A stretch of DNA of 64,000 nucleotides from Sanderia malayensis (lineage: Eukaryota; Cnidaria; Scyphozoa; Semaeostomeae; Pelagiidae), in contig RQOL01000466.1 in NCBI GenBank assembly GCA_013076295.1, forward strand, positions 5,251,080 to 5,315,079, given 5' to 3'. The notes beneath the pieces are model-generated. The model saw only the letters and a list, made by a program, of their open reading frames with translations, made no database searches and was not told where the DNA came from. Below are positions 1 to 12,402 of the stretch, one piece after another; the stretch's first letter is position 1; every line of letters starts with the position of its first letter. The position numbers and the translations under genes were made by a program.

Positions 1-176
1 GCTACTTAATGTTGAGATTTTTACATACATATATGCTATTCAGCTTCTCAAAAAGTGTAATCCATAAATTTAGCCAAGCCACTCAGTACTATTTACAGAC
101 CCTTACATTACTTGACTTGTCATAGTAGTAACCTTTTCTTGTCATAAAATCAACATTTTCTTTTCTTTTTACGTAG

Positions 177-3100
177 TTCTGCAGACATGCGACCGAGCAT
201 ACGATAAACTTGGATGTTTCAAAGGCAAGGCAAATAACGAGCTTCTTCTATTCGACAGAGGAAATATAGCTTGGGGACAAATTGCTGAATATATGCATAA
301 GTGAGTTATGCTTTTCATGATAGAAAACATGCACAACTTGCATAAGTAATGATTCCTACAAGTTGTGATTAGGTTATGATTGTTTAGTCTGAAGGGCGTT
401 TTCCGTTTTTAAATTTCTTAGTTTGGCATGTAAGTGTGTGGAGGAGATCAAGAGGAAGAACAAAGATGAAAATAAAGGCTACGTTGGCTTCTCATTGCAT
501 TATTACGGAGAGTGCTATGGACAAACCCAAGCCCATTTGGACGCATTTACTGGACGAGACAACTCGCATCTTTGTGTTGGTGACCAAACTTATTCGAAAT
601 GCGACGAAAGTCATCAGGAATGCGCTGGGACCGAAGAAGCTGAATATGTTTACAAATTGAAGGGGCTGTCAGGGGGTATGCAAGACATTTTTCGATACGC
701 ATTTGGTTGCTGTCATATTCGACAGTTAATTAGATTTTGAAGTTTTCAATCTCGATGCATTGCATATCTTTGAATTTTGAATTGATGTCTTGTTTACTGT
801 AGAAAAGAACGTGGACGGCGGCTTGGAGGAATGGGGACAGTGGACGAAGTGCTTCCCCAGCTGCGGTGATGGAGTTCGAAACAGGGAGCGAACTTGCACC
901 AAACCAATACCCCAAGGCAATGGGAAAGACTGCTCTGCGCTCGGCAATTTGACAGAAATCGCATTTTGCAAGAGCTCACCATGTCCTGGTATGTTACGTC
1001 AGAACACGCTTAACACCAAGGGTGCCCGCCAATACTTAAAGTACTAACTAAAATGCTCTTTAAAAGGACCAGGCAACTTTTTAACAAACTATCGGCCTGC
1101 TGGGGGAATTTGCCCAGGAATACCACAATACTCAATACCCCAGTAGTGATAGACGAAGTCAGAAGAAATCAAAGTGCCTTGTGTCCTCCAAACCTGAATT
1201 GATTTTTATGTCCCCAGCTTTCCTCCTGCTATATTATATCTCTTTCACCGAATATGTTTCGTTTATTTTATTATGAATCCTTCTTGGCTTGCTTCTAGTC
1301 GACGGTGGTTTCACTGACTGGGCTGAATTTGGCAGTTGCAGCAAGAAATGCGGCGGAGGCAAGCAACAGAGGGTTCGAACCTGTACTGACCCAAGCCCAG
1401 CTAACGGAGGAAAGGCTTGTGTTGGACCTACTTCAGAAGAGCAATCATGTAACACCGACCCTTGCCCAAGTAAACATATTTGCTTTCTTCTACGTTGATG
1501 CCATTCATTTATTTCTGAATCCCGATTTAATGTCACGATGTTTGATTATTTTAAGCACTTTGTGTTTGATTTTGTTTTTAGTCAATGGTGTTTGGAGCAA
1601 GTGGACAAAGTTTGATGCATGTTCAAAGACATGTGGAGGTGGCAAGAAGAAACGATACCGAGGCTGTACAAACCCTAAACCTCAGTTTGGTGGGGCTGAT
1701 TGTGAGGGAAAGAGCGTCGACGAACAGTCCTGCGGCACGAAAAAATGTCCAGGTAGTTATGATTAAACGTTTTTTTATATATGAAGCTAAAACTAGGATG
1801 GCTAGCATGGCAGTAGACTCAAGAATAATTAAGAAACTTCCAAAATGTAAAATTTCCACTCTTATATATAAGAGTCAATTGGTTTTAGTTTGTGCATGGT
1901 CAGCGAATATAATAAATTCTTTTAAATTTTGTTTGGAAAGGATTGTAATTTTTTATTTTGGTTTTTTTTATTTCGATATTTAGTTATTTTCATCCAAAAG
2001 TGATCAACTTAAAAATAATAAGTCAATTTTAGATCCCAAAAATAAGAAACCAATTGAGAAATTTTTAGTACAATAACCGACAAATTTTCATGCTAGATTA
2101 TGAAACTTTTAGTATCAAGTTCTGATCCAGTTTCTTATAAAAGAACGTGTGTGTTTAGACAGGGTATTATAAGCACTTTTGTTATCTTCTTTCTACTCTA
2201 AATCGATACAAGGAGCTCTAATTGCTTATAAAAATACACGTTTTTTATGAGAACAAACCATGTAAGAACGTGTGTGGTGTGTGAAGTTTGTTATTTTGCT
2301 TTAATTTTCACGGTGACCAACTTCTGACATAAATCCACACAACTCTATTGAAAACGATTGTGTCGATATGTTTATATTTTAATTAATTAATCCGTGTGCT
2401 ATTACTTTTTCAGTTCACGGTGGGTATACAACGTGGAGCAAATGGTCTTCTTGTACTGAATCATGTGGTAGTGGAAGTCGCAAACGCAAGCGTACATGCA
2501 CAAATCCACGGGCCAAGTATGGTGGCCGTGATTGCAAGATCTTTGGATCATCCTCACAAACGGGACGCTGCAATACTCACAACTGCCCAGGTAAACACTA
2601 TCTTTCATTTAATTTATTACAACAATAACCCCTTCCCCGATCTTGCACGCACCTCTTCGGCTTTAACGATCTTTTCTCATCGGGGGGGGGGGCATTTCCT
2701 TCTCCTATCCCTTTTAAACTAGCATTCAGTGATGCTTTACGTGCAGGAACAAGCCCGAGACAGCATCTCCCAGGCCCTGTGTTGCACAGTTGAGTCGCAA
2801 GGGTTGGGAGGACATCTAAGTTGGGGCGGTTTAGAGAATTATCGCTAATTTGAGTTATTTGAATTGCATACAGATAGTAAGTTACGTTATCTGTTTTAGA
2901 ATGAAGCAAGTTACACACTACATTCATATATGCTAGTTTCCATTACATTTTAAATGATGTTTTTGTTGCATCCATGCAGAGAAAACAAGCTACGCTTGTG
3001 AAGGCAAGGCCATGTCTTTATCGTGTTCTGGTTCCCTGAGAATAAGGATCACGCATGCTTCGTATGGTCGCAAAAACAAAAGCCGGTGTCGTTGGGGACT

Positions 3101-3269
3101 CGATTGGTTTTGGAACACAAGGTGTCATGCCGGCTCTTCTTGGGGTAAAGTGCGAGGAAGTTGTCAAGGGAAAAAGTCTTGTCGCATCTCAGCTAAAAAT
3201 AGCGTATTTGGCGACCCATGCTTTCTTACACCAAAGTATCTTACAGTGAAATACAGATGTCACTCATAG
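177..3269 (+). CDS. Rhamnospondin-like secreted protein: four TSR domains plus C-terminal SUEL/Gal-lectin domain (5' end outside window)
   Basis: Visible coding exons are about 177-300, 422-675, 803-988, 1299-1469, 1582-1752, 2414-2590 and 2980-3269. The first two encode a cysteine-bearing domain (LGCFKGKANNELLLFDRG, then LACKCVEE, YYGECYG and CAGTEEAEYVY), which resembles a domain common in cnidarian secreted proteins. Four consecutive exons then each encode one complete thrombospondin type-1 repeat with WxxW/F-type cores, CSxxCGGG and a terminal CPG or CPS. The last exon is a SUEL/Gal-lectin domain of about 90 residues with ASYGRKN, DPCFLTPKYLTVKYRC and a stop at 3267-3269. The TSR-SUEL order matches rhamnospondin of Hydractinia, a secreted protein described with eight TSRs; only four are seen here, so more may lie upstream or this is a shorter relative. 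An extracellular sugar-binding role, probably in pattern recognition, is inferred. All TSR introns share one phase, fitting exon-shuffled repeats. No start codon or signal peptide lies in the window. Confidence 0.85.
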
Positions 3270-4098
3270 ACACACACAATCTATAACTATAAATGCATAT
3301 GCCCACATTAATACACTATATTTATTCATTAACAGGTTTATGCTTGCTTAGTTTATGCTTGCTTGGCTATGCTTACATATCACATTTGCTTGCACTTCAC
3401 AAAGTTTCATTATATGTTTGCATTTGTTATTGCCTATCCATTCCATGTTATTAGCATATGACATTTATATGTTGCTTACATGACATCAAGCCACATTTTT
3501 TTACCTTGAATTTCTTAACACCTTATCTTTTAATTCATCATCACTTTATCTTTAGATTTGTGATTACTTTATTTTTTACTTTATCATTACTTTATATTTA
3601 CCATGTCTGATTATATTAGAGATGTCAGATGAGTTTAATGATCTTTTGTTCATTTCAGATGCTTAACAATAACTTGAAACTGTATGACAGCTAAGAACAG
3701 ATGCCTTTCAGGTAAGCAAGGTTTTTAACCCCTTTATGTCTAATGCACTGCTTAGTTTAGGCATATATTAAAACCAATGGTGAAGAAGAAATAGCTAAAG
3801 AAATAATATGGTGAAGATAATAAAGACATGAAATAACAGAAATTAAAAAATAAGCCAAAGGCTTCAATCAAATGTTATACTTCTAACCACTTCTGTCATT
3901 AACAGTAAGAATAAAAAATTTAAAACTAATGTCTTTAAAACAACGAAGCATCGCAACAAACAAGATGCTATCAATAAAATATCCCCATTAACTTGCGTTC
4001 TTCAATTCAGCTTGCTTTTTTGATTGCAATCTGTGAGCCATAGTGACAACCTTTGAAGATTGCAGTAGATGCATGTTTCAGTTCATCTCGCATTTCCT
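3270..4098. other. Intergenic region between convergent gene ends
   Basis: This AT-rich stretch separates the stop of the rhamnospondin-like gene from the stop of the SARNP-like gene, so it holds the 3' ends of both. There is a run of TTTATGCTTGCTT/GGCTATGCTTGC variants around 3335-3400 and TTATC/TTTATC-rich simple sequence around 3520-3600. No coding exon, RNA gene or clear mobile element was recognised. Confidence 0.6.
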
Positions 4099-5812
4099 TC
4101 AATTTATTCCAAATCGCTCAGCTCTCTTCTTCTTTGCTGCCTGTTTACAAAAAAATTCACTCATTATTTGCTAATTTTGTGAAATATCAAAAGATAGACA
4201 CGAAGTATGTAATAAGGGCAGCCATAATGATCACCATGCTGTGAGCTGCAATAAAAAATCTCCATGCAGAACAATAGAATTAATAGAAGACCAAGAACCT
4301 GTACGTACATCTGTATTTAATCTTTGTGGTGTGGTGGATACACTTGTGATCACCCCAAACCTCTCTTGCCGCTTTGCTTTTCTTTCATTTTCATTCACTT
4401 TATCCATGGCTGGTGAAATGACACCAAATCTGTCTGCTCTCTTCTTCAACATTTCCAACTCATCACCCTTTGATATAGGAAATCATTCCATTGTTTACTG
4501 AGCCAAATATATACCATTAAAGTACAACACATACCTTGTGAGTATGATATATAGTAATAAGATAGCTAAGCTCACTGTGATGGTCTTTCCTTTGACTGTA
4601 ACACCAGTAGTACTGTCATTTATTTTGAACCTTTGAAGAAGAAAGGGAGAGGAATTGAATTAACCAGATATTTTATGGCTCTTGACACGCTACTTCAACT
4701 TAAATCAGTGTTTAGAATTGAATAAGTTGTCATTGAGCAAATCTATCACCTCTCTGCTCTCAACTTCTTTTTATCTGTTTCATTGGTAACTTCACCAAAC
4801 CTCTTTCCTCTTTGTAAACGTTTCTGCATTAACAAAATCAACATCATTCACTTTGTTTAGAGGGGCAAGGACAAATTAAAAGACAGAATAAATTGCACAT
4901 TACTAACCTCTTCTGCTGTATTTCCAAATCCTGGCTTCAGTGCCATGATTGGCTTTGCTACCAACGGCTCTGGTGCACTATGATTCAGAAAATAAATAAT
5001 TATTATCCTTAAAAACGTCACACTCATTAATACTCCTACTCATGATAAACTTCTATTATCATTTTATAAACAATTATCCGTTGACTTGCTTAATATATTC
5101 TATTTCATGGTTGATGATATCTTTTGTTGGCAACTGAGAAGCGCTATGTTATCTTGGATTTCGTAAACAACTCACACAACAACTGCTGTCTTCTTGCTAC
5201 TGGGATTACCATTTGCTGTCACTGGCACATCTTCTTTAACAAGTGATGAATCTTCTATCTAAGATAATGAGTATACTTCAAACGTAACCACAAAGTAGAG
5301 TTGCTGCTAGTGATGGAAAGAGGAATGTGGTAGTACAAGGTCAATGAACAGGCACATATTTAGTTGCAAGTACCTCTTTATCAATAGGAGGGTCATCAAT
5401 TGAAGCTTCAAGTTCATCTTCAACACATTGTCCTAAATCACTGACATCAACATCTTTATCATCGCTTTCGGTTGTTGTATCAGTTGCCACTACATCTATC
5501 ATTTAAAACAAGTCTGATTATAATAGACAGCCAACGCATTCTACAACATAGATATCGGGCAATATCTGTAAGTTTCATCTCACCTTTCTTCAAATATTCC
5601 AGAAGCCTTTCTTGAAGTTCTGATTTTGTCCCTTTGGTTTTCAAACCTCGTTTTTGCAACTCCTTTTTGAGATCATCAACCTAAATTAAAATTTAAATCT
5701 ATTAATATGATCCATTTTACTCGAAATAAAACGTTTTTACTCAATCAATCGATGTTATGATAAAAATATTGTATACCTTGAGCTTGGGAAGGCCGACTAT
5801 ATCATCCGCCAT
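4099..5812 (-). CDS. SARNP: SARNP/CIP29 (Hcc-1)-like SAP-domain nuclear protein
   Basis: Coding begins at 5812 with MADDIVGLPKLKVDDLKKEL, and the SAP domain continues through GTKSELQERLLEYLKK across exons 5777-5812 and 5584-5680. Acidic linker exons follow (near 5371-5497 and 5172-5260), then lysine/arginine-rich exons with KPGFGNTAEE, KRLQRGKRFG, KKRADRFGVIS and KRQERFGVIT. The last exon, 4099-4140, ends AAKKKRAERFGIN. Repeated (K/R)RxxRFG motifs and the terminal AERFGI signature are diagnostic of the SARNP/Tho1 family. Its members bind DNA/RNA through the SAP fold and join the TREX mRNA-export complex with UAP56 in the nucleus. All reading phases agree. Its start lies 376 bp from the divergently transcribed DNAJB6-like gene. 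Confidence 0.88.
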
Positions 5813-6187
5813 TTTGTTGCACGTTGGTTTCGCTCACGGGCTGACATTCTTTACTATGCATCAGGAATAGAAGTGGGTTGGAAGGAAAGGAGGCTGGCTT
5901 TCCTGGACAATTTTTTTTATAATGACGTAACAAACAATGTCTCTTCAATTTTTCTCATCTCTGTTATAAGCAGTCCAACCTATTTTCGCGACATTTTGCT
6001 GTTGAAGGAAGCAATACGTTGAGGATAAAAGTAAGTTGAGGTAATTTTCAAACATATCTTCCGTAGTTTGTTTGTTAGAACGAAGAAAAATGCTTTGCAA
6101 TAGCATTAACAATAGTCGTGCTATCTAGGCCTCATTATTCTCTTTTGCAGAGTTAAAAAGTTCATAATATCGTATTGATAAAGCAAG
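5813..6187. promoter_or_regulatory. Shared divergent promoter of SARNP-like and DNAJB6-like genes
   Basis: Only 375 bp separate the two start codons on opposite strands, so this stretch must hold both 5' UTRs and probably a bidirectional promoter. The SARNP start sits in CAAAATGGCGG (read on the minus strand), a favourable context resembling a YY1-type initiator. No TATA box is evident. The promoter role is inferred from position. Confidence 0.5.
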
Positions 6188-9100
6188 ATGGGTGATGATT
6201 ACTATAAAATATTGGGAGTATCAAAAGAAGCAGACGAGAAAGAGATCAAGAAAGCGTGAGGATTATGCATTTTTCTAAATTAATAAGATGCTGGAATCAG
6301 TGAAAGTTCAAAATAAACAAAGTCACCTCAAGTGTCAATAAATGATCTGGGGAAGTTTAAGTCTGCTTGCGCGAGAAGATAAAGGTGGATGACATTAGTG
6401 AACAACACTTATGTTGCTGCTAAAGCAGAAAAGAACTTATAGTTCTTCAATGCAAAATAGCTATTTAATTTATTATGAAACCTGAATTATGAAACGGAGT
6501 GGAGTTAGGACACTTCTATAAAGGGGGAACACCTGGCCTGGGTTTCCCATCTCATCTCATGGGTGTCTACCTCAGACAGATTTCACTGCCTATTAAAAAA
6601 ACAATCAAGCTCACTACAGGGTTTTGTCTCATTCATTTCTTGGCTTTTCCAAAATTTTTTATTATTGCATATTTGCAGGGCAGTAGCAACTCTTTCTGTC
6701 TGCTCACGTCCTATTCTTTATATTTGTATCAATTTTCTGTTTCATTTTAGATATAGAAAACTTGCTCTGAAATGGCACCCTGACAAGAATCCTGATAACA
6801 AGGTTGAAGCTGAACAGAAATTTAAAGAGATTTCTGAAGCATATGATGTCCTGTCTGACAGTAAGCTATCTATTTTCAATACCATCATGATTATTTTTAT
6901 TTCAATGAATGAGAGGGGGGTTAAGTTGGTGAAATTATCTTCTAAATTAAATTAACCATTCTTTATTGACTCAGCTGTCACTTAAAATTTGCTTTACTTG
7001 GTAAATCTTTTTATCAAATTCAAATTATATTAACTCAATTAAACATTTTTATAAACGCTTTATGATTAGTCTGTGAAAGAGTCAACAAGTTCAGCAATAA
7101 TTTAATTATAACAATAACATTCAGCAATAATTTAATAATTTAGGTGATTTTCAAAACCTAAGAAAATTGAAGAGTTTAGATATTCAAAAATTCAAGGAGA
7201 AATCTCCATGCAAGCTCAAAATACTTGATGATGTGACTATAATATATATATATATCAACATATAATGTCCAGCATTTTATTTGTCACCAATTTGAATCTT
7301 TGGCAAACCAACACTTTTTAATTGTTGTTAAGAAGGCTTTAAGAAAGTTTGAGTACTGAAATTGGGAAATTGCTAAGAAAGTTTGAGTCCGGCTCTAAAA
7401 TTTTTCGAATATTTTTGCTCATTTTTGTATCATATGCTTTGTTCAGTTATTTTTCTACTATATTAGATATTCACTGATTCAGACTGACATGAAACAGTTT
7501 CATGCATTTCAAGAAGCAGTTCATTTACTGCAAGAATTTCATTTGTTGCTGGATAATTCATATGAATTTTATATATTTTTCAGAGGAGAAGAAAGCTGTT
7601 TATGACAGGTATGGCAAAGATGGATTAACAGGTGAGATATCTCATATTTAATGATCAAAGTTTCTTTTCGCTTATCGAGTAAAGTGATGTGATGCTATGA
7701 TTTTATTCCTTCTACAACTTCTCATCAATACATCAAATTATTAAATGACACCACCTGGTTGCTTGAAGCTATTGTTCTCTGTTGTCGCCGTTGTTTTGTT
7801 GTATACAATAGTGGACAAATAAGATACCTACAGAAAAAAGCCATTGACCATAAACATTTTAGTGGGTTTTATTCAACCTCCACTTTGCCGAGTACAAAGT
7901 TGTTCTCTGAAACAGACCCTTGTGGTCACCATACTAATTGAATTTTTTCAGCATTGTATAAGGCTGTCTCTGGAGACAAAATTGTTTGGGGGAGGGGGAG
8001 GGAAAGGGGGATGGATGGAGGATTCATGCAAAATCTGTGAAAGTTTTAAGTGTCCCAGGATTTTTGTCCACTATTGTAGCTTTAAATTACTTAGTAGTGT
8101 TCTCATAACAATTACTTATTTGTTATACTTAACGCTCTCCTCATAACCTTTTTTTTTTCATTCTCAAGATCGTCCTGGTCAGACTGGTCCCACATTTTAC
8201 AATGATTTCCCAAGTCATCATTTCACTTTCCGAAGTGCTGATGAAATTTTCAAGTATGTATTTACGCTTTATTTATTTCTAACATCGTTTTTGTCAACAT
8301 GATTACATTCAAGAATGCATTAGTTAGTGGTATAGATTCTAGACTAACAGTAGCCTTAAAGCCCCATGCACTGACCTGATTAAGTATGTGAATCTTGTCA
8401 TTGGTCTGATGAATCTGCATCTTATTATTTTAGGGATTTCTTTTCCCATGATCCATTTCATGACGCCATATTTGTGGACCTTTTTGGAGGTATGCTTGCT
8501 CCTTGTACAATCATGTTTTTTGGCAAGGTATTATTGAGCAGAAAGAGCTGTCTGTAATACAAGGGATGTTTTAACACACATAATAGTGGAGTGAGGGAAT
8601 TCCCCACCAGTTGGTCCATGATTTCCCCCCTAGTAAATGCTATTTGGCTGTTCACAATTACTGCTCGTTGCTCGTTGTCGTCTTATGCGCATGCGTTGTC
8701 TCATCATTGCCAATCAATCTTAGAGACCTTACAAGTTATGTTCAATGGTGCATTAACGTCACTTAATGTGTTTTTGCCCTCAGCTGCGTCACATTAATAA
8801 TCAATGCCGCTTTGCATCAATTCCCTACCAGTGAACAATTGCTGGTCATCCACAGACTTAATATCAATAATCACGACAGTTTAATTTGTCTAAAGGTGCA
8901 GGTGGAAGAGCCAGAGGTGGTGACAAAAGAGATAGAAGCAGAAATAGAACCACGGTAGACAGCTTTTTTTCAGATCCATTCAGTGGGTTTCATCATCATT
9001 CTGCATTTGGAACATCTGATGCATTTACTAATGGTTTTGCATCTTCAAGGTAACTCGGCATATACAGTTCTCTTTCGTCTGATGCCAATGCTTGATGCGT

Positions 9101-10306
9101 TAATTCTAGCCATTATCAGTGGCGTAGATAGAGGGGGGTCAGGGGGAGACTCCCCTATAGAGCTAAGCTGCCGTTTTGTCGGAAAATAAATATCTTCGGT
9201 TTAGATTCAGTCCTAGCTAATTTCCTTATCTTATATTCATGGTTTTAAAGAAACAAAAATGCTTATTAAAGTTTTGTCGAAAAATCTCAATTTCTCGCCC
9301 CCCTATAAAATTTTCTATCTACGCCATTGGCCATTATTAAAGTTGAAATATTATGAATAAATGCGATGAACTAAGGCGAAAATTTGATTTCATGTGAATG
9401 TTTTTGTGTGAATTTCTAGATGGGAGATTTGAATTGTGTTTCATCTAAATGAAATCTAAGTGATTTATTCACATAATATATGCTAACTTGTGTGAATATG
9501 TTGATTCGGGCATGAAGTTTAATTGCAAAAAGTAATAACGAGAAGCATGTTTAAGCTTCTCGTATTGCTTTTTGCAATATGCTGGCTTGCTTTCGAAATT
9601 TATATCTAATCTTGGACTACTGGATTATAGTCTGTCTGATGATTGCGAAAGCATGAAACTCCGAGTAACAGTGAACTAATCTACTTGCTTTCTTCTATTC
9701 TAATTCTTGGATTATATTTATTTTAGTTTCAGCTCATTTAGCAGCTCAGATTTTGGAAATTCAAATGGTCGCAGAGGTATTTTGGGATTAATATCATTTC
9801 GCCGTTTTAAGTTAACCGTAATCTTGATTCTTTTACTGGTTATTAGTTGGTTGTTATTCCATAACTTTCCGTAGTGATTTATGTTAATTTATTTTAGGAG
9901 TAATGTCCCGGTCAACATCAACCTCTACAAAAATTGTCAACGGAAAGAAAATAGAAACGAAAAAGTATGTGGCCTCTACCTTTTTTTATTTACCCATCTT
10001 GTTTGAGTACCGAAACTTTATGACACTTCGAGTCCCTCCCTACTTTTCGAAAGAGCTTCTCTCGTAGCGTTGCACTCATAAATACTCCTGCTCATGACAT
10101 GATAAACTTCTTTTCCCATGAAGACAATCAATGAAGAGACAAACACGACTGATTTGTTTCCATTTTCGTTCTTAAGGGTCAAAGAAAATGGCGTTGAAAC
10201 AGTTGAAGTGCGAGAGAACGGAGTTTTGACATCAAAAACCGTTGATGGTGTACCCCAATTGAAAAGTGGGGCTGAAGGGAGAGACAGGAAAAGAATCAAG
10301 CATTGA
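6188..10306 (+). CDS. DNAJB6: DNAJB6-like class B J-domain chaperone
   Basis: Nine coding exons join in phase: 6188-6255, 6751-6860, 7584-7631, 8169-8253, 8434-8489, 8896-9049, 9727-9776, 9898-9965 and 10177-10306. The N-terminal 70 residues form a J domain starting [20 protein letters not shown], with the HPD motif in KWHPDKNPD and the helix IV region [11 protein letters not shown]. Next come a G/F-type linker ([22 protein letters not shown]), a Ser/Phe-rich segment ([19 protein letters not shown]), and an S/T block ([21 protein letters not shown]) leading into a beta-rich C-terminal domain ending DRKRIKH. This order matches DNAJB6/DNAJB2 (Mrj), Hsp70 co-chaperones that suppress amyloid aggregation, partly through the S/T region. 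The intron at 9050-9726 contains an inverted-repeat element. Confidence 0.92.
9117..9329. mobile_element. MITE-like element with TGGCGTAGATAG ends
   Basis: This 213-bp segment lies in a DNAJB6 intron. It begins AGTGGCGTAGATAGAGGGGG and ends CCCCCCTATA...CTATCTACGCCATT, so its ends are inverted repeats of about 14 bp followed by G-rich/C-rich arms. There is no coding capacity. Similar GGCGTAG-ended repeats occur in many invertebrate genomes (general knowledge). Superfamily not assigned. Confidence 0.65.
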
Positions 10307-12402
10307 ATTGGATGCAAAGGGCTTCATCGTGCAATTCAACAATGTAAATATACTCAGCAGATGTTCATAGTAATCTATATGTTTAGCGAAAATAGTTATT
10401 ATTAATAGCACATACTGGCAGCGAAATAGATATTAATAATAGCACATGATTAGTTATTATTGATAGCACTAGCACATTCTGGCAGCGAAATAGTTATTAT
10501 TAATAGCGCATTATAGCATAGTTTAGCAACAGTAATGCTATGTTTTACATATTATCCGTTATTTTTGGGTTACAGCTTATTTAAGACTGTGCACCTCTGC
10601 ACATACTTGCGTTATTCTGAAGAGGCACAATCATACCGCATAAATAATTACTTATAATGGCACTTTTTCTAATTTTCTTATTTAATTTATCTCCAATGAG
10701 ATCTGAGAGCTTCTGAGGTGACAATTTTACAGTTTCAGTGTGCTTGATAACGAGGTTATGATTATGATTAATATGGTAATGATATGGTGATTTTGACCAG
10801 GGTTTGTAAGCTGCCCCCTCGGGCCACCAATAAAAACTCTGTTCATCCTTGGGGTGGGGGGCTTATTTAATTTGAGGAGTTCCAAGGAGGGGCTTACTAC
10901 AGAGAGAGGGCTTCATAAAGTTCTCAAATGAATTTCAGAAAAATTTTCGTGTAAGATAACTGCAAAAACTTTAACTTTTATTTGTATTTATGACATCAAT
11001 CACAATATCATCATTGATTATAATTATGCTAGATTATATATATGGTAATACTAGATCTTTTAGGGTATTTGGCTTGCTGAAAGACTTTTGTGTGCTATTT
11101 ATTAATGATCAGATAGATCATCTGATTGATCATCTATTTAACCAAACAATCACTTGAAAATGACGAGATTTTCTAATAGGATTCGAGAAGATTAAACTGG
11201 AATTATCATCATAATGGTGCTGTTGCCTGACAATGCTTAACAGTGGAGGGTAATAATAACCGAATAATAACCTGAAGCTTTTCTCAAAGGAGCTCACCGA
11301 GAAGGCTTAATTACATCATATTCATATTTATTTTACTATATGCTAATGACTCGTGGATTTATGACGGCACCACTATTTTTTTGAAATTATGATCTTTAGT
11401 TCATGCAAGGGCTGGAGTACTGATCATTTTTCTTGCCTTATACAAGTGAGGTGGGGGGCTTAATTCAAAACCTCGTTTCGAAAAGGGGGCTGATGGGGCT
11501 TTTGCGGTATTAGTTTTATCATTAGTTTTATCAGTAAATTAGATGAGGTTAATAGAGGTCCTTCTCCATTAACCATGGTTTTATTCAGGGTAGGGGAATA
11601 ATAATAATTTCATATTTTGCCAGTAAGGCCACAAATTATGCGCTCAGCTCAATCATAGGCTCAATTTATATGTGCATGCTAAGTTATAAATATAGAATGT
11701 TACATTGCGTAACAATTATCTTATTGAGTGACTTTGATTGACAAGGTCGCGGCTAACGCGTGACGTCTGCCGTTTCATTTTTGTCAGGGGGGTTCAATTT
11801 TTTCTTGAAAGCAAACTGTCGTGTCAACATTATTGTCAGCTGCAGAAATTGTCGAATGAATTGAAAGAAAGTTATGATTCACACATTATAACTGCAAACT
11901 GCAAGCAAATATATATGATTTGGTGTCAGCATTTCAGAAGTCAATATCTGTAGTTACCTCCGTTTCATCATGTGAGTTGGTATTTCCGCAAAATTTCTCA
12001 AACTCTGTATGTTTTGTTCTTGGAGAACAATACGGCGATGAATAGAAATTTTTCACAAAAGGCAGCACGGAGATTTCCCATATCAAAACGCTGAAGATCA
12101 TATAATTTGGGAAAAGTATACAGAATGAATCAAAAGGAAGACATTTGTCAGGGTAGCAATCGTTGCAATTATATAGTTTATTCATTGAATTTTTTTTATT
12201 TATTTGATAATGACCAATTGTTCTTGATCTGTTAAATCTGAACAAAGTGTGGCGATCTCTTGGCAATAGGACAATATTTACACAAATACAATTTTATCTG
12301 CTGAATATATGCGAAGGAATAAACTGGACGAATCGACCAAACACCGGGTCCATTTTCGTTTGGAAATAGGCTATTTTTGGAGGCCATTCCTGCTATTTTA
12401 TT
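10307..12402. other. Long intergenic stretch with imperfect tandem repeats
   Basis: This stretch lies between the DNAJB6-like stop and the next start codon. Around 10386-10510 the motif TAGTTATTATTAATAGCACA...GGCAGCGAAA recurs about three times imperfectly. G-rich blocks containing GGGGGGCTTA appear near 10850-10900 and 11450-11490 and may be remnants of the AAGCCCC inverted-repeat family. A palindromic GATCA/TGATC cluster sits near 11107-11135. Its right end should hold the promoter and 5' UTR of the next gene. No credible coding exon was found. Confidence 0.5.

Noticed and set aside
11738..12266. Open frames on both strands upstream of the DUF7789-like gene
   Set aside because: Short, low-complexity, no family resemblance, no good splice pattern; treated as 5' non-coding.
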